From: Candidatus Uhrbacteria bacterium
GTDB taxonomy: Bacteria > Patescibacteriota > Patescibacteriia > 2-12-FULL-60-25
DNA length: 26,593 bases
Direction: 5' to 3'
Assembly (NCBI GenBank): GCA_023246415.1
Contig: JAHFIK010000009.1
Span: 2,172 to 28,764, forward strand
Position numbers and translations under genes: made by a program. This document shows positions 1-6,598 of this stretch, piece by piece (the first letter of the stretch is position 1; the number at the start of each line of letters is the position of its first letter). The notes under the pieces are model-generated. The model was not told the DNA's origin, ran no database searches, and worked only from the letters and a program-made list of their open reading frames with translations.

Positions 1-503
1 TGATTGAGGTGATCGCGGTGGCGGCGATCGTTGGGCTGCTTGCGACGATCAGCATCATTTCGTACGCAAACGTCAAAAAGAATGCACGAGATTCAAAACG
101 GAAGCTTGATCTCAAAGCCATCCAACGCGCCCTTGATGTCTACTACCAAGACAACAACGCCTACCCATCGACCGGAGGCGGCTGGTGGGGGACGTGCGTG
201 AACGGAGGCGCTCATCCAAACTCTGGAGCAAACGGATTTGTCCCAAATCTCGCCCCCGCGTACATCGGCCAGCTCCCGGTTGACCCAACTGGCATCAATC
301 GATTCCCCGCCATCTGCGGAGCGGATAATGCGTGGGCGTGCTACCTCTATAATGGAAATGCGGCTGGGACAGGATACAAGCTGATTGCGCACTGCACCCC
401 AGAAGGCCAGCTTCCCGCCGTCGGAGATCCGTTCTACGAACCAAACCGGTCAACCTATGCGATTGGTGTCTGCGATCCATTTGGAGTCGGGTGTGCGTGG
501 TAA
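1..503 (+). CDS. Type IV pilin / pseudopilin, 5'-truncated by the window edge
   Basis: Partial gene. Reading in frame from the first bases gives L-I-E-V followed by a hydrophobic stretch (IAVAAIVGLLATISIIS). This is the conserved N-terminal helix of type IV pilins and type II secretion pseudopilins, including the glutamate at mature position 5. The start codon, leader and prepilin peptidase site lie before base 1; the GTG at position 9 is internal, not the start. After the helix comes a typical alpha1 segment (KNARDSKRKLDLKAIQRALDVYY) and a Gly/Asn/Cys-rich globular part with seven or so cysteines near the C-terminus, such as GTCVNGG, AICGADNAWACY and GVCDPFGVGCAW. The protein should be processed by PilD and assembled into a cell-surface filament used for attachment or DNA uptake. 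It is followed by a strong hairpin terminator. Major versus minor pilin cannot be decided here. Confidence 0.88.
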   Translation, partial: IEVIAVAAIVGLLATISIISYANVKKNARDSKRKLDLKAIQRALDVYYQDNNAYPSTGGGWWGTCVNGGAHPNSGANGFVPNLAPAYIGQLPVDPTGINRFPAICGADNAWACYLYNGNAAGTGYKLIAHCTPEGQLPAVGDPFYEPNRSTYAIGVCDPFGVGCAW

Positions 504-520
504 TCTCAAAAACACGATTC

Positions 521-570
521 AACAAAACAACAATCCGGTCAGATGACCGGATTGTTGTTTTGTTCTCTTT
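521..570. terminator. 20-bp perfect hairpin between convergent pilin and dnaN genes
   Basis: Arms 521-540 and 545-564 are perfectly complementary around the 4-base loop AGAT, and CTCTTTT follows on the plus strand. It lies between the pilin stop (503) and the dnaN stop (590), so it can end both transcripts. The AACAAAACAACAATCC arm relates it to the hairpins at 6517-6592 and 10043-10098. Confidence 0.7.
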
Positions 571-589
571 TAAAATCCCTGACCCTCCG

Positions 590-1729
590 CTATTGCCGGA
601 TCGGCATGACGAGATACCGATACTGTTCCTCATCGCTTTCGGCTGGGAGGATCAGCATTGGACTCATCGCATCGTTCATGAGAATGCGGACTTTTTGCGT
701 CGAGATCGCCGACAGCCCTTCATTCACATATCGGAAATTCACCGTGAGCAGGACATCCTCATCACCCGTCAATTCACCTGAAAGTGACGTCGCCGTCTTT
801 CCTGTTCCCTGATCCGCAGACGACACATTCAACGTTCCCTCAGATGGCTTCACATTGAAATGAATGTCATACATCCCCTGGCGTGCAAAGAGGGACGCGG
901 ACTTCACCGCCTTTTGAAGCTCAGATCGGTCAACAATTGCCGTGATCTTGAAATGATCTGGGATGATCTGGAGATAGTCTGGGAACGACCCCTCGATGAG
1001 GCGGGAGATCAATTCTGTGTTCCCATACGTCACCACAAGCTGATTTTCCGTGGTCTGCCACTCCACATCCTCTGGCACCCCGAGTTCATCCTTTGTGGAT
1101 CCGAGAATACGTGAGAGCTCAAGCATGGTGCGGGACGGGACGATGATCTTCGTTGCGTTGATGCCCGAGATCCCGGTCAGGACGCGCTCAGACAGGCGAT
1201 AGCTGTCCGTTGCCACAAACACCACCGTCGATGCCCCAAGCGCCCCGCCAAACAGACAGGCGACACCGGAGAGCTCTGGACGGGATTCAGACGTCGACAC
1301 CGAGAATGCCACCTGACTAATCATTCGACGAAGATCTCCAACCTTGAATTTCACCCCGCTGGTTTTTGTGAGTTTTGGAATCAAAGGGAACTCTTGTGCC
1401 GGCAACCCTCGAATCACCGTCTCTTGTCCGGCCGCTGTAATCTTCAATCCTTCCTCAACCAACTCAACATCCACCTTTCCCTGAGGGAGGAGGGAGACGA
1501 AATCCATGAAGAGCTTTGCCGGGACCGTGTACTCTCCATCTTTCTCAGACATTCCTCGAATAGAGGTGCTCACCGCAAGTTCAAGATTTGTTGCTGAGAG
1601 TTTTAATGTTCCGTTCTCTGCCTTCAATAACACATTTCCCAAGATCGGTAAGTTCAAACTCTTCCCGGTAATATGACTCACAATGGTCAATCCCTGGATG
1701 AGGTTTTCCTGAGTGCATGCAAACTTCAT
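590..1729 (-). CDS. dnaN: DNA polymerase III sliding clamp (beta subunit)
   Basis: Full-length 379-residue beta clamp, the usual size of about 370. It begins MKFACTQENLIQGLTIVSHI and ends with the family-typical YLVMPIRQ (compare VMPMRL in E. coli). The DNA clamp N, middle and C domains follow in order; features seen include the LPILGNVLL motif near residues 27-36 and TDSYRLSE in the middle domain. The ring tethers polymerase III to DNA and serves as a landing pad for replication and repair factors. It lies 281 bases downstream of dnaA on the same strand, the classical dnaA-dnaN order. No Shine-Dalgarno sequence precedes the ATG. An AT-rich TATACT lies 9 bases before it, so a short-leader transcript is possible, but I see no good -35 box. 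Confidence 0.97.
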   Translation of the reverse strand: MKFACTQENLIQGLTIVSHITGKSLNLPILGNVLLKAENGTLKLSATNLELAVSTSIRGMSEKDGEYTVPAKLFMDFVSLLPQGKVDVELVEEGLKITAAGQETVIRGLPAQEFPLIPKLTKTSGVKFKVGDLRRMISQVAFSVSTSESRPELSGVACLFGGALGASTVVFVATDSYRLSERVLTGISGINATKIIVPSRTMLELSRILGSTKDELGVPEDVEWQTTENQLVVTYGNTELISRLIEGSFPDYLQIIPDHFKITAIVDRSELQKAVKSASLFARQGMYDIHFNVKPSEGTLNVSSADQGTGKTATSLSGELTGDEDVLLTVNFRYVNEGLSAISTQKVRILMNDAMSPMLILPAESDEEQYRYLVMPIRQ

Positions 1730-2010
1730 ATCTGTATAAGTATATATGTATGATCCGTAAGAATGGTAGTAGGCGAGTGGATCGTGGGGATTAAATCTTG
1801 GGAGGCCGATGATTATTGGGTGATCTGGTTGCCGGAATGTTGACGGAGGTGTGAGGACGATGAGGGATGAAGTGAGACGAGAAGTGGATGGAATCCGATC
1901 ATCTCACGGTTGTCGACAGACTTGAGCGGGTTATCCCGAGGTCCTGTGGACGGATCGAACAAGGGATTAAATATCCCAACTCACAACTCTTAACTCTTGA
2001 CTCGTAACTT
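1730..2010. other. dnaA-dnaN intergenic region, weak oriC candidate
   Basis: This 281-base gap between dnaA and dnaN has no gene. It holds an AT-rich run at about 1730-1755, a DnaA-box-like TTATCCCGA at 1931-1939 (two differences from TTATCCACA) and a quasi-repeat of ACTCTTA/ACTCTTG/ACTCGTA words at 1978-2009. Such gaps can house oriC in bacteria, but I do not see a cluster of consensus DnaA boxes here, so origin function is only a possibility. Confidence 0.2.
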
Positions 2011-3420
2011 CTACTTTTCACTGTACATCCTCTCTCTGATCGCCACGAGATCTTGTTTGAGTTGATCGTCCCGCTTTGAGAGGTCGCCGATTTTGGAGCA
2101 GGCGTGCATGGCGGTGGTGTGATCGCGATCCCCGAGATGGGAGCCGATGGACGGGTAGGAACACTTCGCATCTTCGCGCAGGAGGAACATGGCCACTTGG
2201 CGCGGGAAGGCAAGACGCTTTTCACGGCTCTTCCCTAAGAGATCATCCATGGAGATGTCGTAGTACGACACGATGATATCAAGGAGGCGGCGCGGGGTGA
2301 CGCTGCGTTTTGGCGCAGACGGCATGAAGCTCTGAAGGAGTGTCTGTACGGTATCGCTTGTGGGCGGAATGTTCTTAAACTGGTGATAGGCGATGATCTT
2401 GTTGAGCGCGCCTTCGAGTTCACGGACGTTTGATTTCACGGTCCCGGCGATAATGCGGAGGATTTCGCCCGGGATTTCGTAGCTCTTCGCCGCACACTTT
2501 GCTTCGAGGATCGCGATACGCGTCTCAAAGTCAGGCATGGAGATATCGGTGATCATGCCCCACTCAAAGCGGGACAGAAGCCGGCTCTCAAGTGATGCGA
2601 TCTCCTTTGGCGACCGATCGCTCGCGATGATGATCTGCTTGTTGTTCTGGTGAAGGGCGTTGAACGTGTGGAAGAACTCTTCCTGTGTGGTCTGCTTCCC
2701 GGCGAGGAACTGGATGTCGTCCACGAGGAGGACGTCGACGCTGTCGCGGTACCGGCTCTTGAAGTCCTGGGCTTTTCCGATGCGGATGGCTTGGATGAAT
2801 TCGTTCGTGAAGCGTTCGCTTGTGATGTAGCGGACCACGAGGTTTGGTCGGGTCTTGGCGATGTGGTGCCCGATCGCCTGGAGGATGTGTGTCTTCCCAA
2901 GTCCTGGGCCTCCGTACACGAAGAACGGGTTGTACGCTTCGCCCGGCGTGGTGGCGGTTGCGAGTGCGGCCGCATGCGCGAGCTCATTCCCTTTGCCGAC
3001 AATGAAGGAGTCAAAGGTGTACTTTGGGTTCAGACCAACGTCATCTGCAGCTGGAACCGCGGTTGGGATGGGGTCGAAGGCACGCGCGTCGTCTGGTGAG
3101 GCGGCAGGCGCGGTCGCGCGACCGATCGGCATCGTGAAATCCGCACCCACAGACTCCGGCATGATGGAGGGGCGCATTTCCACGCGATAGGTGGCTTCGC
3201 GGATTTCGTTTGAGGTGGCGTGACGTAATGCTTTTACGATCGCCTCATGGTACTTCTTTTCTAACCACGCTTTGGTGAAGGTGTTCGGGACGGAAATGAT
3301 GGCCCGTCCGTTTTCAACAGATGAGACTTGGGTGTTCTTAAACCACGTCGTGAAGTTCGCCTTTGAGAGGGTGAGTTCGAGCTCGCCGAGTGCGGCAAGC
3401 CACATCGCCTGAAGGTCCAT
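2011..3420 (-). CDS. dnaA: Chromosomal replication initiator DnaA
   Basis: Complete 469-residue DnaA. Domain I is at residues 1-85 (MDLQAMWLAALGELELTLSK). A short linker (about 86-128) is rich in Ala and Pro. The AAA+ domain III has Walker A GGPGLGKTH at 170-178, Walker B LLVDDIQF at 231-238 and the Arg-finger region near 280. Domain IV has the DnaA signature GDRDHTTAMHA at 430-440, which binds DnaA boxes. The protein binds ATP, melts the origin and loads the helicase. It is followed on the same strand by dnaN. Upstream is a candidate promoter with a DnaA box next to it, suggesting autoregulation. There is no strong ribosome binding site before the ATG. Confidence 0.98.
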   Translation of the reverse strand: MDLQAMWLAALGELELTLSKANFTTWFKNTQVSSVENGRAIISVPNTFTKAWLEKKYHEAIVKALRHATSNEIREATYRVEMRPSIMPESVGADFTMPIGRATAPAASPDDARAFDPIPTAVPAADDVGLNPKYTFDSFIVGKGNELAHAAALATATTPGEAYNPFFVYGGPGLGKTHILQAIGHHIAKTRPNLVVRYITSERFTNEFIQAIRIGKAQDFKSRYRDSVDVLLVDDIQFLAGKQTTQEEFFHTFNALHQNNKQIIIASDRSPKEIASLESRLLSRFEWGMITDISMPDFETRIAILEAKCAAKSYEIPGEILRIIAGTVKSNVRELEGALNKIIAYHQFKNIPPTSDTVQTLLQSFMPSAPKRSVTPRRLLDIIVSYYDISMDDLLGKSREKRLAFPRQVAMFLLREDAKCSYPSIGSHLGDRDHTTAMHACSKIGDLSKRDDQLKQDLVAIRERMYSEK

Positions 3421-3462
3421 AGAATTGCGAGGATGAGATGAAAAGAAGTGCTTACGAGGAGA

Positions 3463-3491
3463 ATATCAACAGCCGCGCACACGGACGTCAA
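3463..3491 (-). promoter_or_regulatory. Candidate dnaA promoter
   Basis: Minus-strand TTGACG (3486-3491), a 17-base spacer and TGATAT (3463-3468). The -35 is good and the -10 is weak. The leader to the dnaA ATG would be about 35 bases. Confidence 0.35.
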
Positions 3492-3493
3492 AT

Positions 3494-3502
3494 TTATCCA
3501 CT
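3494..3502 (+). promoter_or_regulatory. Near-consensus DnaA box upstream of dnaA
   Basis: TTATCCACT differs from the DnaA box TTATCCACA at the last base only. It sits 3 bases upstream of the candidate -35 box, a position suited to autoregulation. I found no second good box nearby. The remainder of the stretch to 3781 shows no gene or motif I can support. Confidence 0.35.
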
Positions 3503-3781
3503 GTCTTGGTGAGCCTGGGGATATCATCGTGAGGGGTGTGGGGGAGAAGGAGACGCCTGTGGGTAGAGAGATCTGGAGGATTCGGGGTCTTGAGTGCTCA
3601 AGGAAATGAGTGTGGCATGGAATCGGTGTTGCGTTTTGAGATTTGAAGAATCACGGTCTAGTGGTAGCCTTCTCTGGTCGTATTCAGACACGTCTCTATG
3701 CACGGACAGGACGCGGATCAGCACGCCATTCAAACCCAAGAGGAAGATTTTTGCTTTCACCGTTCCCGAGTCGTGTTTGTG

Positions 3782-4147
3782 ATGATAAACGGCGATGTGC
3801 GAGTCGCTCCACAGGCCACGACCGAGGGGCATTTGGAGTGGTTCGATCGCGAGGGGTGGACGACGGATGAGAATCGTGGACGGTTCTTTCAGGAGCACGT
3901 TCGGGGGTCGTACATTCCCGAAACGAATACAGTCTATTTTTATTCGGGATTTGATTTTCATTTTGATGACCGGTTGCATGAGACGGTCCTCGCACACCGC
4001 GCTCAACTGGAGTCATCACTCCCGTTAAATAAGGAGACGCGGGTCTGTTTTGGGCCAAGAGACGGGCTGATTCGAGGGAAGGCGTATCCTCGGAAAGAGA
4101 TGGGAACGTGGGATGACTTTTGCCATTCACATCCCTTGGCTTTCTGA
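3782..4147 (+). CDS. Hypothetical protein (121 aa)
   Basis: I do not recognise the family. The translation from the ATG at 3782 (MINGDVRVAPQATTEGHLEWF) reads like a real globular protein: balanced composition, many aromatic residues (VYFYSGFDFHF) and an acidic-aromatic pattern. The frame stays open upstream to an ATG at 3698, but those extra 28 residues are His/Gln-rich and look untranslated, so 3782 is the preferred start. No clear ribosome binding site is seen for either. It follows the divergent dnaA gene, and its 3' end overlaps the promoter of the zinc-ribbon gene at 4209. No signal peptide or membrane segment is visible. Confidence 0.6.
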   Translation: MINGDVRVAPQATTEGHLEWFDREGWTTDENRGRFFQEHVRGSYIPETNTVYFYSGFDFHFDDRLHETVLAHRAQLESSLPLNKETRVCFGPRDGLIRGKAYPRKEMGTWDDFCHSHPLAF

Positions 4148-4164
4148 GGGTCGCTTTGTATGAT
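4136..4164 (+). promoter_or_regulatory. Promoter for the zinc-ribbon gene
   Basis: TTGGCT (4136-4141), 17-base spacer, TATGAT (4159-4164). It spans the stop codon of the preceding gene and lies 44 bases before the ATG at 4209. Confidence 0.5.
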
Positions 4165-4208
4165 TTCTTTGATTGAGAAGTGTTCCTAACTCCTTTATTA
4201 AGAACAGT

Positions 4209-4520
4209 ATGAAATCATGTATCACGTGCGGAATGCCGTTTGAGGGCGATCACGCGAATGACATCGGGCTTGAAACCGCTGATGGCCCCGTGTGTATCCA
4301 CGACGTTCAGGATGGGGCAATGAAGACCCCGGAAGACATCTTTGAAGGCGGCGTTCAGTTCTTCCTCTCGGTTGATCCGAGCGGCGATCGGGCGCTTGCT
4401 GAGCGGCTTGTGCGGAAGAATATGAACGGGCTTGCCTATTGGCAGAGCCATCCGTTCGCGGGGCTGCAGGGCCCGGTTGCGACCGATGAAGAGTTCGGTG
4501 TGGTCATGGCAAAGTTGTAG
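4209..4520 (+). CDS. Small zinc-ribbon domain protein (103 aa)
   Basis: The N-terminus MKSCITCGMPFEGDH carries a CxxCGMP(F/L) knuckle typical of the putative zinc-ribbon family whose members start 'C.sCGMPl'. A third cysteine (PVCIHD) is near residue 29, and I do not see a clear fourth ligand. The rest is an acidic helical region (TPEDIFEGGVQFFLSVD) ending in AKL. The function of the family is unknown; a small metal-binding protein is the safe description. The ATG at 4209 is chosen because it begins directly with the knuckle; a TTG at 4173 would add 12 unconvincing residues. It has its own promoter upstream and a 12-bp hairpin terminator downstream, so it forms a single-gene unit. Confidence 0.78.
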   Translation: MKSCITCGMPFEGDHANDIGLETADGPVCIHDVQDGAMKTPEDIFEGGVQFFLSVDPSGDRALAERLVRKNMNGLAYWQSHPFAGLQGPVATDEEFGVVMAKL

Positions 4521-4538
4521 ATCGTTCGTTGAAATCGC

Positions 4539-4575
4539 ACACACCCCTCCATTTGCTGGAGGGGTGTGTTGTTAA
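4539..4575 (+). terminator. Intrinsic terminator after the zinc-ribbon gene
   Basis: A 12-bp perfect stem (ACACACCCCTCC at 4539-4550 with its complement at 4558-4569, 7-base loop), followed by TGTTAAA. It lies between convergent genes, so it may also serve the NUDIX gene on the minus strand. Confidence 0.65.
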
Positions 4576-4588
4576 ATGGTGATCTTCT

Positions 4589-5008
4589 TTACTTCGTTTC
4601 GAGATAGGCGGTAAACACCGGAGAGAGATTTTCGATGACCCCATGTTCGCGATAGGTGGCCGGATCAATCCATTCGAACGCATCGTGATCCTCGCTTAGC
4701 TGAACGACATCGCTCGCGGCTTCACAGAGAAAGAAGATGCCGACGATCTGCCAGGGCTCGCCGCGGACGACCGGGCGCCATTCGTTGACGGCGACGGGTC
4801 GGCCAATGGTGACACTGAGTCCGGTCTCTTCGCTGATCTCTCGCTGCAAGGCTTCATCGAATCGTTCACCGGGTTTGAGGCGGCCGCCGGGGAGGTCGTA
4901 TCGGCCAACATTTGAGCCATCCTGATATGATCCCGATTCACGCAGAATCAAGATTTTTCCCTGGTAACGGATGAATGCCTTGGTGGCGATGAAGAGGGTT
5001 GGTTCCAT
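4589..5008 (-). CDS. NUDIX hydrolase (139 aa)
   Basis: The Nudix box is intact at about residues 42-64: G-R-L-K-P-G-E, then REISEETGL, fitting GX5EX7REUXEEXGU. The strand before it (GRYDLPGG) and the N-terminal strand (LFIATKAFIRYQGKILILRE) match the MutT-like fold and length. These enzymes hydrolyse nucleoside diphosphates linked to another group, in house-cleaning or sugar-nucleotide turnover; the substrate cannot be read from the sequence. The start is set at MEPTLF (5008). The open frame continues upstream to 5746, but that part is low-quality translation overlapping the neighbouring gene. No Shine-Dalgarno sequence is present. Confidence 0.93.
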   Translation of the reverse strand: MEPTLFIATKAFIRYQGKILILRESGSYQDGSNVGRYDLPGGRLKPGERFDEALQREISEETGLSVTIGRPVAVNEWRPVVRGEPWQIVGIFFLCEAASDVVQLSEDHDAFEWIDPATYREHGVIENLSPVFTAYLETK

Positions 5009-5054
5009 ACGGAGGTAAACGGTGAGGGGTAAACGGGAGATTGGGAAGCGCGTC

Positions 5055-5435
5055 CTATTCACTGAGCGGGATGACTTCTTTCGTGGTCCAGCCGTCATCC
5101 TCTTCTCCCTCAGCGATAATTTCAAATGTGATCGTGAGGGTCGGTGGGTTCGATTTCTCGTCCAGAACGGCGTCGGCAATCTCACAAGAGTCTTCCGCGT
5201 AATGCCTCCATGTCCCCGGCGTTCGAAGGATGTACGCGGTGGCATACTCAGCCTGTTCGCGAGGGAGTTTGGATTTTGTGATCCAGTCCGCGATGAACTC
5301 TTTTGTTCGACCCTCTTCGTCGAGCCGTTGTTCTTTTTGCTCGCGTGATTCGGCTGGTTTTGGGAGATTTGGGAGCCGCACGGTAATCGGTTCTTCGTCA
5401 GACGCTGAGAAGGACGGTGGTTTTTCGATAGACAT
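5055..5435 (-). CDS. Acidic hypothetical protein (126 aa)
   Basis: Begins MSIEKPPSFSASDEEPITVR. It has no family I recognise. It is highly charged, with a helical middle (REQKEQRLDEEGRTKEFIAD, YATAYILRTPGTWRHYAED) and an acidic C-terminus (EIIAEGEEDDGWTTKEVIPLSE). No signal peptide or membrane span is seen, so it is probably cytosolic. It lies upstream of the NUDIX gene on the same strand with a 46-base gap and may be co-transcribed with it. The frame is open to 5576, but the extra N-terminal residues fall in a tandem repeat and are unlikely to be coding. Confidence 0.6.
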   Translation of the reverse strand: MSIEKPPSFSASDEEPITVRLPNLPKPAESREQKEQRLDEEGRTKEFIADWITKSKLPREQAEYATAYILRTPGTWRHYAEDSCEIADAVLDEKSNPPTLTITFEIIAEGEEDDGWTTKEVIPLSE

Positions 5436-5480
5436 ACGGAAATGATTTTGAGTGATGTTGTGTGGGAAGGGTCCGAACCT

Positions 5481-5512
5481 ACGGACCCACGGACCCACGG
5501 ACTTACGGACCA
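5481..5512. repeat. Short tandem repeat ACGGACCC x4
   Basis: Two perfect (5481-5496) and two diverged (5497-5512) 8-base units lie in the divergent promoter region between the 5435 and 5562 genes. The last unit contains the candidate -35 box of the downstream gene. Confidence 0.75.
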
Positions 5513-5531
5513 ATGAATCAAACGATATACT
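5503..5531 (+). promoter_or_regulatory. Candidate promoter of the secreted surface protein gene
   Basis: TTACGG (5503-5508), 17-base spacer, TATACT (5526-5531), then 30 bases to the ATG at 5562. The -10 is good and the -35 moderate; it overlaps the tandem repeat. Confidence 0.35.
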
Positions 5532-5561
5532 GATGCGATCACTAACATAACACGCACGTCC

Positions 5562-6500
5562 ATGCCTCTCCACCATCGAATCATCTCCGCCGCACTGTCT
5601 GCGCTTCTGCTCGCTGGAGCGTCCCCGGCATTCGCGATGTCCGGTCCGACAATCAGCACCGTGGGATATCCCTCGAATATTTCTGCAGGGACCCCGGCGA
5701 CGCTGACAGCCACGTACAGCTCATCGGCAACGGTGACCTCATGCAATCTCTACATCGATAGCGACGACAAGGGGGCGATGACGCTTGCGGGCGGCCGTGC
5801 GAGCAAGGACTACACGTTTAGCGTGGGCGGGGTGGTGACCGCGTTCGTGTTCTGTCGCGACAGTAATGGCGGGATGGCGCACGGTGATCTGACGTCGATC
5901 TTCGTGGGCGGGATAATCTCGTCTCAGCCAGCGTTTGGCGGTGTGCCACCGTCTTCGTACATCCCTTCATCTCCGACAACATCACCGAATCAACATGCGA
6001 CGTCCTCAACGCCAACGCCGTCCTCGGATGCACCGGCAACAGGTAATCTGATCAAGCTCACGTGCGGCCAGCAGGCGGCATCCGATGATCCATGCAAAGC
6101 CGTGTATTACTACGGCACGGATGGAAAACGGCACGCCTTCCCAAACGAGAAAGCGTATTTCACCTGGTATGCGAATTTTGATTCCGTAAAAGAAGTGGAT
6201 GCGGCGACGCTCGGGTCGATTCCACTTGGAAAGAACGTCACGTATCGCCCGGGGATTCGTATGGTGAAATTTCAAACGCTGAATAACGTGTACGCGATCG
6301 CCAAAGGCGGAGTGCTGCGATGGGTGACGACCGAGGATGTTGCCACGTCGCTCTATGGCACGGATTGGAACAAGAAAATTGATGACATCTCAGACACGTT
6401 CTATTCAAACTACACATTCGGATCAGACATTACGAGCGCGAATGAGTACGCCGCCTCGGCAGAGATGAGCGCCGCGCAGACGATTGATCAGGGGATGTAG
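5562..6500 (+). CDS. Secreted surface protein with a C-terminal CPR-type repeat domain
   Basis: 312 residues. A signal peptide is clear (basic start MPLHHR, hydrophobic core ISAALSALLLAGASPAFA, cleavage after AFA near residue 25). Residues 30-120 look like a beta-rich Ig-like domain with a Cys pair (SCNLYIDSD, FVFCRDS). Residues 125-160 are a Ser/Thr/Pro linker. The C-terminal part (about 162-290) contains the run GTDGKRHAFPNEKAYFTWY, a second motif RPGIRMVKFQTLNNVYAIAK, and GGVLRWVTTEDVA. I associate this arrangement with secreted proteins of Patescibacteria, but its function is not known to me. It is probably exported by Sec and displayed at the surface. It converges on the large GT2 gene, with a long hairpin between them. 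Confidence 0.8.
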   Translation: MPLHHRIISAALSALLLAGASPAFAMSGPTISTVGYPSNISAGTPATLTATYSSSATVTSCNLYIDSDDKGAMTLAGGRASKDYTFSVGGVVTAFVFCRDSNGGMAHGDLTSIFVGGIISSQPAFGGVPPSSYIPSSPTTSPNQHATSSTPTPSSDAPATGNLIKLTCGQQAASDDPCKAVYYYGTDGKRHAFPNEKAYFTWYANFDSVKEVDAATLGSIPLGKNVTYRPGIRMVKFQTLNNVYAIAKGGVLRWVTTEDVATSLYGTDWNKKIDDISDTFYSNYTFGSDITSANEYAASAEMSAAQTIDQGM

Positions 6501-6516
6501 GACGTCTGGCAGAGCG

Positions 6517-6592
6517 AATAATAAAACAATTCAACAATACAACAATCCTTCCAGTGAGAAGGATTGTTGTATTGTTGAATTGTTTTATTGTT
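6517..6592. terminator. Long (31-bp) perfect hairpin between convergent genes
   Basis: Arms 6520-6550 and 6559-6589 are perfectly complementary around an 8-base loop, and three more pairs (one a wobble) extend the base. The arms are built from AACAAT/ATTGTT words. The element separates the stop at 6500 from the stop of the minus-strand gene at 6599. It probably ends both transcripts, although no pure U-tract follows. The right arm is nearly identical to 10066-10098. Confidence 0.65.
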
Positions 6593-6598
6593 GTAGGC

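Noticed and set aside
5009..5746. N-terminal extension of the NUDIX frame
   Set aside because: Overlaps the 126-aa gene and repeat DNA; translation is basic and unlike any NUDIX protein.
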